Assembly: GCF_028502605.1 (NCBI RefSeq)
Contig: NW_026611593.1
Location: 558,001 to 622,000 of the forward strand
Reading direction: 5' to 3'
Length of the DNA stretch: 64,000 nucleotides
Origin: Trichoderma breve
Lineage: Eukaryota; Ascomycota; Sordariomycetes; Hypocreales; Hypocreaceae
Shown: positions 47,170 through 57,781 of the stretch, piece after piece
How positions within the stretch are numbered: the first letter of the stretch is position 1
Layout: each line of letters begins with the position of its first letter
Program-made: the position numbers and the translations under genes
Notes under the pieces: generated by a model
What the model was told of the DNA's origin: nothing
Databases searched by the model: none
Seen by the model: only the letters and a program-made list of their open reading frames with translations

Positions 47170-47717
47170 TTAGGCATTGTGCTTCCTCAGTGTTTGCAGC
47201 AAAACAGGCGGGTTCGCTCCGATCATCTCATCCACCTTGTTACCGTTCTTGTAGAAGAGGAACGTCGGCATGGCGCGGATTCCCAGCTCTTGGCTCAGCT
47301 CGGGCAGCTCATCCACGTCGAATTTGACAAAATGGACCTTGTCCTTGAATTCTACTTCTTCAGAGGCTCTGTAATTGACTCTATTAGTATGAATTTTTCG
47401 AGTCAATGAGCATTTTGTGCTTGGTGGACGCACTTTTCCAGGATGGGAGCGATGGCTTTGCACGGTCCGCACCATGTTGCGAAGCAATCTACAATGACTT
47501 TGTCCTGCTCTTTTACGACCTTTTTGAATTCCTCGGCACTTGGGTCATTGGTTAGAAAATGGGCTTGTTACTTTGATGAGGATTTAGTAAGAGATGCAGC
47601 TCACGTCTTGACGTAGTGTACGGCCAAAGCAGGGCGGCTGGCGTGGAAGAGTCGTTGAGATGCGACGCCTTGTCGGGCGATGGACGAGGCCGGGCGGAAC
47701 ATTCGTGCTGACAGCAT
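47170..47717 (-). CDS. Mitochondrial thioredoxin
   Basis: Exons in transcript order are 47605-47717, 47434-47538 and 47170-47368, giving 138 residues. The first 30 residues ([20 protein letters not shown]) are basic and lack acids, as in a mitochondrial presequence. The redox site [12 protein letters not shown] is near residues 57-68, the cis-proline region is [14 protein letters not shown], and the protein ends shortly after [11 protein letters not shown]. It reduces disulfides with electrons from thioredoxin reductase; yeast Trx3 is the mitochondrial counterpart. The junctions were fixed by frame: AC/T before AEEF and AA/A before ASEE. Confidence 0.93.
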
Positions 47718-48212
47718 GTTTGTCGATTGGATTTCTCGTGAGACTTCTGGGTGGTACAATGAATTGCGATTGAGTGAATGCGGATGAAAGGTGATTTATA
47801 AGAATGAGGTTTGTTGGTAGTGGCGATTTGGATGATGAGTAAATATTCTGGGGACAAAATATGAGGTAAGCCAGCGCGCTCGTGCTCCGATTATCGATAC
47901 AGTGCTAACGCCGTTTAAATTCGTCACTAAAATATGGCCCGCGCTAAGCAACTTCAACTGCTAGGTAGAGCAGGACTGTCTTTGACAAAACTGTATTATG
48001 CCTTACGATGTCCTGGGATTTGTATAATATGCTTACGATTGAGGATTAAATCGTCGGCATTTGCCATATTCAGTGCTCATAGTGGCGCAGCGATGCTCTT
48101 ATCCGCTTGACGGCCTTTTTTTTCAGGCCTCCATCCATGTACTTTGAGTGAAAACCCCCAGGTACTTTCGAGCTCTTAAGCTATTCGGCCAAGCGGGTGA
48201 CAGAAAAACCTG
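47718..48212. other. Intergenic, with tRNA-like A-box fragment
   Basis: This contains the promoter of the thioredoxin gene. At 48170-48193 the minus strand reads TTGGCCGAATAGCTTAAG, which resembles the D-arm/A-box of a tRNA-Ser or tRNA-Leu gene, preceded by CACCCGC. No matching T arm follows, so it is at most a tRNA-derived remnant just outside the left 29-bp repeat array. Confidence 0.3.
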
Positions 48213-48328
48213 CTATTTCTACATTTCCCTAATAACTAATACTATATCTACATTTCCCTAGTAGCTACTACTATATCTATATTTCTTTAGTAACTGCTAC
48301 TATGTCTATATTTCTACAGTAACTGCTA
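48213..48328 (+). repeat. Left array: four 29-bp AT-rich tandem repeats
   Basis: Four consecutive 29-bp units run 48213-48241, 48242-48270, 48271-48299 and 48300-48328, each starting CTATNTCTA and ending in ACTNNTA or GCTA. The units differ from each other at several positions, so the array is not recent. A shortened fifth start (TTATATCT) follows. Related units in reverse orientation occur at 53742-53850, beyond the NLR gene. Confidence 0.85.
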
Positions 48329-48635
48329 TTATATCTCATTTGTGTTGTACATATTTTCCCCAAATGTACGGAGTATGCACAATACTCGTATGGTAGTATT
48401 TCGAGTTCCGTTCAACCCCCTGTTCTATACCCTTGTCAACAACCTTGCCGATTCCTTTATGGGACCAACATGCGTATAATTTGTTCCACCAAAATGGTCT
48501 ATTTGAGGCATACTCGATGCAGGGTGTTATTGGCTGAGCCCGGCGCTTAAAAACACTCCGCATCATGTTCGGCTGCCTTGTGTGCATCTCCAGGACTCTT
48601 CCTGTTCTTTACATCAATATTATATACTATCATCC

Positions 48636-51600
48636 ATGCGTAAATTACGAAAGATATTGGGTGGCAAGGGCAGCTCTTCGAAACAGGGCAGCTCTTCGAA
48701 ACAGGGCAGCTCTTCGAAACAGGGCAGCTCTTCGAAACAGGGCAGCTCTTCGAAACAGGGCAGCTCTTCGAAACAGGGCACCGTCGCGAGCACCTCCATC
48801 AGCACAGCTTCCGGCACCAAAACTTCCGGCACCAAAGCTGATGCCTCCTCCACTTCGAATGGCAAAGCCGATGCCTCATCGACCGTAGAGTCCGAAGTAG
48901 CGAAAGCTCCCGTTAACCCCTCCGAGAGTATCTGGAACAGCGCTTATGATGCACTCAAAGCCGATGAACCGAAGCTGGTGCAGGCGTATGAGAAGATCTT
49001 ATCTTTAAAGATCTCGTCTTTAAATCTGAATCAGAGTGCTGTCTCTATGGAACCTGCTGTCTCTCAAGAGCCTACTATCTCTCAAGAGCCTACTATCTCT
49101 CAAGAGCCTACTATCTCTCAAGAGCCTTCTAGCGTGAAGAATACTATTGAGAACAATGTGCTAGTGAGAAGAGCGCAGATGCACCAGTTAATCGATAATG
49201 GCCTGAACAAAACATTTCGAGAGGCCAGTATCAAGAATAGCATAAGCCCAGTTATGCAGGTAGTCAACACTACTAAAAAGTTAGTGAGCGACGCAATTAA
49301 GGACATGCCACAAGCTGCTCTTCCTTGGGTTATAGTATATATTTCACTCTCGGTAAGGAAACCTAGTTATGGCAGCCGATCATATATATCGTTGAACTAA
49401 CTCTCAGGAAAAGATCTTAGCCAATCCTATATCGCAAACGGAAGCTAATCAAACGGGTATTGAGTACATTGGAATTACGATAAAGTGGTACTGGGAACAA
49501 GCATCATTGCTTTTTAATAACAGCTCAAGCGACCATTCCTTTATAGGAGTACAAAACGAGTTGCAAAAGGCATTCATCAGCTTTTACAAAAAGCTTCTGC
49601 AATTTCAGATGAAAAGCATTTGTAACTATTACCGGAACCGTGGGTTCGTTTTCTTACGAGACCTTGTCGAGCTGGACAATTGGGATAGCGGTCTGAAGTC
49701 TATTCAAATCGACGACACTTCTCTTCGTAACAAAATCGGCGCATTCTTGAACCTTGAATCGGAATCGCATCTCAGAGCTATAGCTCATCACACAAAGGCA
49801 CAAGAAACCTATCAAAGGACTCAAGAAGATCAACAGTGCCTTAGAGATTTACGAATCACAGATCCTCGTGCTGACAGGACCCGCATTGAAAACACCAAAG
49901 GAGGCTTATTGCAGGAATCATACCGCTGGATTCTTGAAAACCCGCAGTTCCAGACTTGGCGCAGCAGTGATGATAACCGTCTGCTTTGGCTAAGAGGTGA
50001 TCCTGGGAAAGGGAAAACTATGCTCCTATGCGGCCTCGCCCAAGAGTTGATGCAACAGGCAAACCCGAGTCTAGTCACATTCTTTTTCTGTCAGGCTACA
50101 ATACCGAGCGTCAACAATCACATAGCAGTTCTACGTGGTCTTATATGGCTTTTAGCAGATCAGCAACCTTCTTTAATATCATACATCAGGAAGTCATACG
50201 ATACCGCTGGGAAAAGCCTCTTTGATGAGGGAAATTCTTGGTACACATTGTCTGAAATTTTCAGCAATATGCTGAGGGACGAGGAATTGCCACCAGTGTA
50301 CATCATTATCGATGCCCTCGATGAGTGTATCACAGGTCGGACGGAACTCTTACATCTTATTCGGGACGTGGCAACCTCATCAAAAGCCAAGTGGGCCGTA
50401 TCAAGCCGCAACTGGCCTGAAATTGAGGAAAGGCTAAGTGAAGGAATGAATCTCAGCCTCGAGGTAAATGCTACTCTCGTCTCAAGCGCTGTGGATGCAT
50501 ACATCTCCTATAAGGCGTCACAAATATCCCTTCTAAAGCATGACGATAATCTGAAAGAGGAAGTCTGTCGTCAAATGCGAGATAAAGCCAACGGCACATT
50601 TCTCTGGGTTGCAATTGTCTTCGAAAGGTTGAATTCCCAAAGCAGTGCTTATTACGACGATACATCAGATGCAATGGCAATCCTTAATGAGATGCCTGAA
50701 GACCTAACTAAGCTCTACACCGTCATGCTAGCGAGAATCTCTCAATTGAAAGGGAAAGGGCCAGAGTTATGCCGAACTATACTGGCTATCGCAACATCGG
50801 CATACCGGCCTCTACATCTCAATGAGCTCTCAACCCTCGCAGGATTCCAGAGCAATCTGAAGAGACTACCTCAGTTAAACATGTTGATAAAGGATTGTGG
50901 TTCATTTTTAACAGTCCGAGAAAACCACATTTACTTTGTCCACCAGTCTGCAAAAGAATATCTAGCCAGCGACCTCTCCTCGCAATCCGTCAATTTCCGG
51001 GACGGAATGGGGAAGATCAAGTATAACATGGTTTTAAACTCATTGGACTCTATGGTTCATTCGCTGCGGGAGAATATTTATGGACTAGAGCATCCTGGAA
51101 TTCTTCTTGAAGATGTGAGCCCGCCAGATCCCAATCCTCTGGAACACTGTCTCTATTCTTGCACTAGTTGGATGGGTCATTTGTGCGAAATATACGATGT
51201 AACAAACAGCCAAAGTCTTCTGATCGTTGAGGAAGAAGTCTTGCTGTTTTTGAAGGGGCACACTCTCCACTGGCTAGAGGTGCTGGCTTTGACACGAAAT
51301 TTATCTACCAACATAACTTATGTCCAGAGGCTCAACGAATTGTTGAAGGTAAGCCGCGTATTCTTTATCTCATGAAGCGGTATACACAACTAACTACAGC
51401 AGAAACGCTCCGCAGCAGAGGAGCTTCAAAAATCAATATACGATGCGAGTCGATTTATGCAATATAACACCCAGATTATGGAGGCTGCCCCGATGCAGAT
51501 ATACTCCTCCCCACTTCTGTTCAGTCCTGCTCAAAGTTTAATGGTTACCCGTTTCAATCCCAAATTGTCTTGGGTAAAACATATACGCAATTCAGTGAAG

Positions 51601-53646
51601 GAGAGTCACTGGAGCCCGCGCCTACAGATAATCGCCAACATAGAACCGGAAGTAATGTGCTCTAGCGGTACGAATCTCTTGGTTCTATGTTCCTCTTCTA
51701 AGAATGTCCAAATTTGGGATATGGCTACAGGGAGGCAAGCTCACGTACTCAACCACGCGGAAGATGTACAACACGCAGTATTTTCGAGCGATTTGAACCG
51801 CGTGTTGACAATTGCAGGTGATCGATATTATTGTTGGGATGCGAATTCTGGAGTCTTGATACAGAATGCCAGAATTCGTGGTTTTAACGAAGAATGGGCT
51901 TATTCAGTTTCCAACAACGGGAAGTTTATGGCATCGTGTAAGGGTTTCGCGCTGGATGAGGACTGCATAGTTCATATATACCATATGAGTGATGGGACAA
52001 AACTGCAGCTCCCATTTACAGTTGTGGGCCATTCCAGGAACCTATTGAGGTGGTCCAACGATTCCAGTGTTTTGGCCGTTACAACAGGATACACTACGTG
52101 CATCTGGGAAGTGCCTTCAGGCAAGGAGAAATTGGGACTTGACAATCATGATGGCACCATACGAGGACTGCCCAGTCTTTCAGGCGATTCTAAGTTGATA
52201 GCTTTTCCTGTTGGGGAAGGGTTTGAAGTTTGGGATTTGCATACTGAAGAAAAGATACTGAATGTCAGGACAGAAAGTTCATGGGAAGTTGAAATTGTCG
52301 AGTTTTCCAAAGACTCCAGGCTCATTGCTGAGACTCGTTACGGCAAGGATAGCAACGGTTTCTCCCACCATAACATTCTCACTTGGGAGATAGCCACTGG
52401 CATAAAACAACATGAACTTCGTATTGGTCACAAGGACATAACGGGAATTACGTGGTCCGATGACGGACAAACTTTGGCCGTGGCATTCTCCGACGACATT
52501 GAATTATATGATTTAACTAAACATACTTATTGGGACTTCAATGACAATGATCAGCCTTCATCAAGCCAGACTGGGCGTGCGAGAGTCTTGATCGCATTTT
52601 CACCAGACTTCAAACTCCTGGCTACTCCTGATAGATACGTCGCAATCTGGGACACGAGAACCGGTAATACCGTTCAGGCGTTCGACAAGGTTAACACTCA
52701 CCACATTTCCAAGTTGCAATTTTCACAAGATGCCAAGTCTATTTACACGTACTCTAAAATTGACGGCTTGCAGAAGTGGGACATTGCATCTGACAGCTTG
52801 ATACACACTTTTCCCACCTCCCTAGCCAAAGGTCGGGTGAATGGAATAGCGTTTTCTTTTGGGGAAAACTTTTTCGCGTCAGAATCGGAAGCGGGAGACG
52901 AGATGTTGTTATGGAATCTGAACAAGGCCGAAGAGATTTCTCATTCTATGACTTATGAGAAGGGGCTCGAAAACATGCATCTTCTGGCTCTTTCTAAGAA
53001 CGCAAAGTATCTTGTTTCCGCGGAGTATCTTGCCTCTGCAAAATACATACGCTATGTCTCTGAATCCACGACGTACAGTTTTACTATATGGGATGTGGAG
53101 ACTAATGAGAAATTGTGGGCGATAAACGCTGATATTAATATATACAACGGCATTATCCTTTGTGGATCGTGTAGCTTGATGTCGGATGGACATGAGTCAA
53201 TTGTCATATCCAATGACGGAAACACAGTGCTTTTTACGGAGCGTGCCCGTCACGGGATGTGGATTTTGACAAAGGGAGGAGAAAAAACTAGGATCAAAAT
53301 CTGTTGCCGATATTTCGATCCGTGTTTCGACATGGAGTCCTCGGATACACATGTTCTCTTGCAACTTGGCCGAATAGCTCTGGACAATCTCATCGCCCAG
53401 GCGAAGAATTTGACTGGCACTCGGAGTGCATATGACTACGACTCCATCGTCGAAGGCTATGGCGTTAGTCTTGACAAATCATGGATAACTTGGAATGGGA
53501 AAAGGGTGCTGTGGCTGCCACCAGATTATCGAGTAACGAAATGGATGGCTAGATCTCGCCACTGCATTGTCATGGCGAACTCTACTAGAGATTACCCCTG
53601 CATCCTTCGTTTTTTTGGCCCACCTCCTTTCGTAAAGCCATCTTAG
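48636..53646 (+). CDS. NACHT_N-NACHT-WD40 NLR protein (NWD type)
   Basis: Exons 48636-49352, 49408-51348 and 51400-53646 encode 1634 residues. After a basic start (MRKLRKILGGK) come six GSSSKQ repeats. The segment SIWNSAYDALKADEPKLVQA opens a NACHT_N (PF17100-type) domain that runs to about residue 400. NACHT follows, with Walker A GDPGKGKTML (about 436) and Walker B YIIIDALDECI (about 537). From about residue 985 there are ten or so diverged WD repeats, with units such as VQIWDMATGRQAHVL, VAIWDTRTGNTVQAF and LQKWDIASDSLIHTF. This is the layout of fungal incompatibility-type NLRs (HET-E/NWD class), which sense partners through WD repeats. No N-terminal effector domain is recognised. The gene sits between inverted 29-bp arrays. 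The last exon could begin three bases later. Confidence 0.92.
48669..48776 (+). repeat. In-frame 18-bp minisatellite, six identical copies
   Basis: Six copies of GGCAGCTCTTCGAAACAG, identical at the nucleotide level, encode GSSSKQ. Identity without synonymous change suggests recent expansion or homogenisation. Confidence 0.95.
49053..49124 (+). repeat. In-frame 18-bp minisatellite, four copies
   Basis: One CCTGCTGTCTCTCAAGAG unit is followed by three identical CCTACTATCTCTCAAGAG units, encoding PAVSQE and PTISQE. It lies within the NACHT_N region of the NLR gene. Confidence 0.92.
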
Positions 53647-53741
53647 GACGCGGCATCGATCAATCTGCGAGTGTGAGGCGCCTATCGCAGGGCATCGTAG
53701 AACGCCTATTCAGCCAGCACCTGAACTTTCTTATATAAATA

Positions 53742-53850
53742 TAGTAGCAGTTATTAGAAATATATAAATATAATAGCAGTTACTATATAAATATAGATAT
53801 AATAGTGAAATATAGATATAGTAGTAGTTACTTAGGAAATGTAAATATAG
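53742..53850 (-). repeat. Right array: diverged 29-bp repeats, inverted to left array
   Basis: Read in reverse complement, units such as TAGCAGTTATTAGAAATATATAAATATAA, TAGCAGTTACTATATAAATATAGATATAA and TAGTAGTTACTTAGGAAATGTAAATATAG match the left units in length and sequence pattern. One intermediate unit is shortened. The array begins about 95 bp after the NLR stop. Confidence 0.8.
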
Positions 53851-53877
53851 CAGCTACTCCTTTTATAGGTGTATAGT

Positions 53878-54416
53878 TCAACTCGTAGGTGTTCGAAATC
53901 TTCTCGGTGTCGGTTTTTCTGTCCTCTGCTTGAGAGAGTTCCCAACACCCCGAAGAAAACCCAGTATTAGAGCTGGAAGGTTGAGATGGGAGTTTAAGTT
54001 ACACTCAAGCAGACGACGCTTCTCTCCTGAAAAAGATCCATGCTGTATTAAGCCTTGGATCAGAGCCAAGTCAACGTGATTAGGCCCCTCCATTTTAACC
54101 GTGTCATTCTCAGACGTGGCAGTGATCTTTCGGCAAGTGTGGGATTCTCTTTTCACTACAATGGGGCAAGGCTTTGGCACAGAAGAATGCAATGGCTTGA
54201 TTGTGTCAACGGGAATTCTCAGACTTATTAAAACCTTGTAAACGAGTTTGTCCAACAACATAACATTGTTGCTAGCACCGAAATCTCTTGGCAAGCAGTA
54301 TTCTCGAATGAAGCTGTTAAATCTACAAGGAAGAATAATGAAATATCACAAGAGACAAAAAGGGGACAACCAAAATCTTCAAGCGCAATCATATATTGTT
54401 CCACCGGCTGCTTCAT
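53878..54416 (-). other. Possible gene or relic next to the NLR cassette
   Basis: A 138-codon frame (53878-54294) reads LPRDFGASNNVMLLDKLVYK and continues to a basic end. An upstream fragment from an ATG at 54416 (MKQPVEQYMIALEDFG) is in another frame. I tried to join them by an intron ending at the TTGTAG before ATTTAACAGC, but no GT donor gives the right phase. It may be a decayed gene. The family is not recognised. The remainder to 55417 is AT-rich 3' sequence with no other feature. Confidence 0.25.
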
Positions 54417-55417
54417 CCCCCGCTCGCTGCCAAATGCTCAACAAAGTGGCATCCTATATACAAATCTCTCCTCCTCCAATATGACTACCCAAAAAAATAG
54501 CAATTAAAAATGGCACGAATTTGATCCATAGTATCAACCTGCCTGCAGAATGAAGCCTCTATAAAGTTTTCTTTTCCCAGTAATTTTTTTTTTGTCAATC
54601 TGTTTTTATTTTTCAAAATATCCCAACAGCTCATTCAAATCCGAAACCTAATTCCTCCCTTCCCAATGCAGCCGAGAGAATCGATTGCGCATAAGTCACA
54701 ACCAGCCCCCCATAAAAGAAGCAGTCAGAAAGTAGAAATCAGCTTCCAATAAAGAAAAGAACCGTCCCATTTTGTTTTTGTAAATGCTCATCACTTTTCA
54801 AGTCCCGGATACCCAAAACTTTCCGGAACCAATGCAGCCCTCCCCCTGAAACACAAGACGAGCTGCGAAAGAGTCGGGAAAAAATAGACCCCTTCGACAG
54901 AGTGGGTATCAAATCTGGTATATGTGCCTGTAAAAAAAGAAGTACTTGGGAATAAATAAAAAGCAAAAACGCAGCCCAACGCCGGTCATAGTGTCGTCAA
55001 AGGTTGTAATGTACAACGAGACGTCTGCCAAGAAGCAAAAAGGTCCAAAGGTGGTTTGATGTGCAATATCGGATGTCGATGGTTCCAGAGTCAGAAAGAG
55101 TTCCCCATTTTAGCGGTATATACGTGTTTTTTTGTCTTGTTTGTGTGGAATTTCTGCGTTTTTATGTCGTTTTATCGGTTTTCGGTCATCATCTAAGGAG
55201 TGAAAGTAGAAAAAGAGCGACTCGGGTCAGCTGTAAAGTGGTACAAAGGAGATTCATCAACGGTGCACCATTGTGGTTCTGGATATAGACTGAAGCCATC
55301 AAATAGTGCCCCTCTTTTGCTTTTCTTTCTTTTTCTCTTTTTTTTTCTTTTTGTATTCTTTCAGATTCGGGGAACTCTTTCGACTGTTGAAATCATTAGC
55401 ATCAATAGAGCATCAGC

Positions 55418-57781
55418 TTACACACCATTCGACCTCTCTTGGCTCAGCCTCTTGCCATCCGCAGATGCTCGAGGGTGTATCTCTAGCAGCTTCGCGCTTC
55501 CAGCGCTAAAGTTTCGAGCATGGCCAGGATCCATCCGTACGCTTGTGGCGCGCTGTAGATCAACCTTCTCCTCAATGCTCGGGGTAATTGGAGAAATGGG
55601 AGAAATGGGAGCATCGAGGTCTTCCTCGTCTCCTGAGTCGATGTTAAGCAGACCTTCGCGGCTGCGAATGGTATCACGATTATTCGTGTGCGAGACAAAC
55701 TGCGGCTGAGCGCCAACGGCACCCCACCTAACCTCGCCTTCATCCCTCAGCTCTTCTCCATCACTACTCGGGCGACCCTCGCCTGATAGACGAGAGTTGA
55801 ATGTTAGAGCGGTTGGATCGGGGCTCAAGCGTGACATGTAATCGTCCTCAGTAATCTCGAGATCCTCGTGCGTGCTGTTCGAGGGAGAGTCTGGTCTGGC
55901 ATCTCGGTCTTGTTGTCGGGATCGAATCCTATCGCGTACAGACGACATCCGTTGGCTCCTCTGGCTACCGACTCTCCCTGAGAGCCAGGACCCTTCTGAG
56001 TCGACAGATGCTAGAGACATGGAAAGATGGGGCTCAGCGGAGTGGCTGCCATACATCTTGTCTCTTGAGGCCCGTGATTGGGGAATGTCAATTGAACGAT
56101 GGCCAGAAGTTGGAGTATCGTCTCGCAAAATTGGGTGGTGAATAGTTATCGGTTCCGAACCGGCGGTAGATTTGTATGCAGAAACGCTGGGGTGAGAGGC
56201 GTCTGCTTCAGGTGATTGTAGACGGGATCCAGGTGGTGATATCGGAAGTTCTGGAAGATCCTCCCGGAAGCGGGATTTCATTCGCTTAGGCGGACCAACA
56301 CCTGGCTTCGATGATAGATAGTTGCCGGAAAGTGATGAGACAGGCGACTCGAGGTTTCTGGCCTGCGCTTGGGCATGTGCCGCCGCTACAGCCTGTGCAG
56401 CCATGGACATTTCTTCGCGCGAGGTGTTTGAGAAGGAAGACGGACCGCCAGAGTTGCGGCGACTTCTCCCCCACCTAAGCAAGGTAGAGAACGATATGCG
56501 GTTAGTCTTGCTGCTGGTCTCAGATCCTTTTCGTGTGGTGGCATCATCGTCCATTGCCAGAGACGTCTTTTCCTTGTCAGAATCAAATGTCGACCCTGAA
56601 GTGGACGTCTTGGGTAGCATGTTGCCCTCCAGCTTAATAAGGGTGGGTGGCACTGCTGGGAGACGCTCATCTGACTTGCGAGGAAGCGGCGGGAATCTTT
56701 CGGGAGCTGGCGCGGGCTCAGCCTCGCGAGGCGCAGTGTCTACCCTGTGGAATGTCCCCAGGGGTTCCGCCTGGTCCTTGGAAGGCTTCTTGGAATACTC
56801 CTCGATGTCAGACATTGGCTCTGGAGAAGCCCGCTGCTTGGATGATGTCACTACGGTCGATGGTGGATCGATGCCGAGGCCAACTTCTCGGCCCATGACG
56901 CCTCGCTCAAGATTCTCGGGCGAAGGAGTTCCCCTCTCCCTGGCAGTTTCTTCTTCTCTCTTTTGCTTCTCGGCCTTTCGTGCCAGTTTCTTCTCGGTCC
57001 TGTCTCGCTCACGCTGCCTGTTCCGTTCTCGTCTCCTAGCATCCCTTTCCATGAGCTCTCGTAATTCACCAGCATCAAAATCGTCGGCCAGATCATCAAT
57101 GCGCTTGTGCGCCCTGAGCGTCTCTTCGTCAAGAGCGGCGAGTCTCTTCTTCTGAGAGCCCGATCGCGCAGGTCCGGAGGCACGGGACGGGAGCAATCGA
57201 GCGCTTCCTTGATATCGCAGTGTTGGTCTAGGTGCGAGAGAATCCAGGGCAGATACTCGATATGATGAATAGTTGGAATCAATGGACAGGCGGGAATCGA
57301 CCGAGATGGGGATAGGTAGCGAGGTGTCAGAAGTTGGGCTATCCCAAGGCGCCCTGACGGGTGGCCTGGCCGGCAGAGTCTTTGCCCGTTTATTATCATG
57401 TTTTGCGCTGCGAGTGGTGGCAAAGGTATCGGTGGTTGCTCGTGCCGGCGTAAAGGCACTCATGGCTTTAATCTCTGCTTCTCGGTTATGGTCTTGTCTC
57501 TTTCGTTTGCTGCTCTTCCTCCTTGAAGGTTGATTTCCGCTTCGTTTGTGGTGTAAGGTTGGTGCGCGGTTCTGCCAGATGGGATTGGGCGCATTCGCAT
57601 TTCCTCCCGTCAAGTCTTGGGGTCGGTCGACATGGATTGCATCTTGACGCTCAGGCGAGAAGCTAAATCTCGGCGCATCTTGGCTGGGCCTCGCAGGAGC
57701 CGACTTTGCCGCATTGCGAGCAGAAACGGTTTCTGCCGCAGAGCGCTTGTCGCCTCTGTTGCGAAAAGGCCACAGAGCCAT
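55418..57781 (-). CDS. Large disordered, serine/arginine-rich protein
   Basis: One exon encodes 787 residues from the ATG at 57781 (MALWPFRNRGDKRSAAETVS); the frame extends upstream only through a TTG. Most of the chain is low-complexity and rich in S, P, R, E and T. A strongly basic/acidic coiled-coil stretch around residues 245-290 contains MERDARRRERNRQRERDRTE and continues in lysine/arginine/glutamate repeats. Other recognisable spots are ISFSTLLRWGRSRRNSGG near residue 440 and a terminal HPRASADGKRLSQERSNG. I do not recognise the family; it resembles uncharacterised Pezizomycotina proteins with many phosphorylatable serines, so a scaffold or signalling role is possible but unproven. The long opposite-strand open frames here are shadows. 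Confidence 0.85.
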   Translation of the reverse strand: MALWPFRNRGDKRSAAETVSARNAAKSAPARPSQDAPRFSFSPERQDAIHVDRPQDLTGGNANAPNPIWQNRAPTLHHKRSGNQPSRRKSSKRKRQDHNREAEIKAMSAFTPARATTDTFATTRSAKHDNKRAKTLPARPPVRAPWDSPTSDTSLPIPISVDSRLSIDSNYSSYRVSALDSLAPRPTLRYQGSARLLPSRASGPARSGSQKKRLAALDEETLRAHKRIDDLADDFDAGELRELMERDARRRERNRQRERDRTEKKLARKAEKQKREEETARERGTPSPENLERGVMGREVGLGIDPPSTVVTSSKQRASPEPMSDIEEYSKKPSKDQAEPLGTFHRVDTAPREAEPAPAPERFPPLPRKSDERLPAVPPTLIKLEGNMLPKTSTSGSTFDSDKEKTSLAMDDDATTRKGSETSSKTNRISFSTLLRWGRSRRNSGGPSSFSNTSREEMSMAAQAVAAAHAQAQARNLESPVSSLSGNYLSSKPGVGPPKRMKSRFREDLPELPISPPGSRLQSPEADASHPSVSAYKSTAGSEPITIHHPILRDDTPTSGHRSIDIPQSRASRDKMYGSHSAEPHLSMSLASVDSEGSWLSGRVGSQRSQRMSSVRDRIRSRQQDRDARPDSPSNSTHEDLEITEDDYMSRLSPDPTALTFNSRLSGEGRPSSDGEELRDEGEVRWGAVGAQPQFVSHTNNRDTIRSREGLLNIDSGDEEDLDAPISPISPITPSIEEKVDLQRATSVRMDPGHARNFSAGSAKLLEIHPRASADGKRLSQERSNGV

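Noticed and set aside
48213..53850. Starship or classical DNA transposon
   Set aside because: No tyrosine recombinase, transposase or clear target-site duplication was found at either end; only the inverted repeat arrays support mobility.
56322..57155. Plus-strand open frame of 277 codons inside the disordered-protein gene
   Set aside because: It is antisense to a longer frame with a better start and is made of the serine/arginine repeats expected when low-complexity sequence is read backwards.
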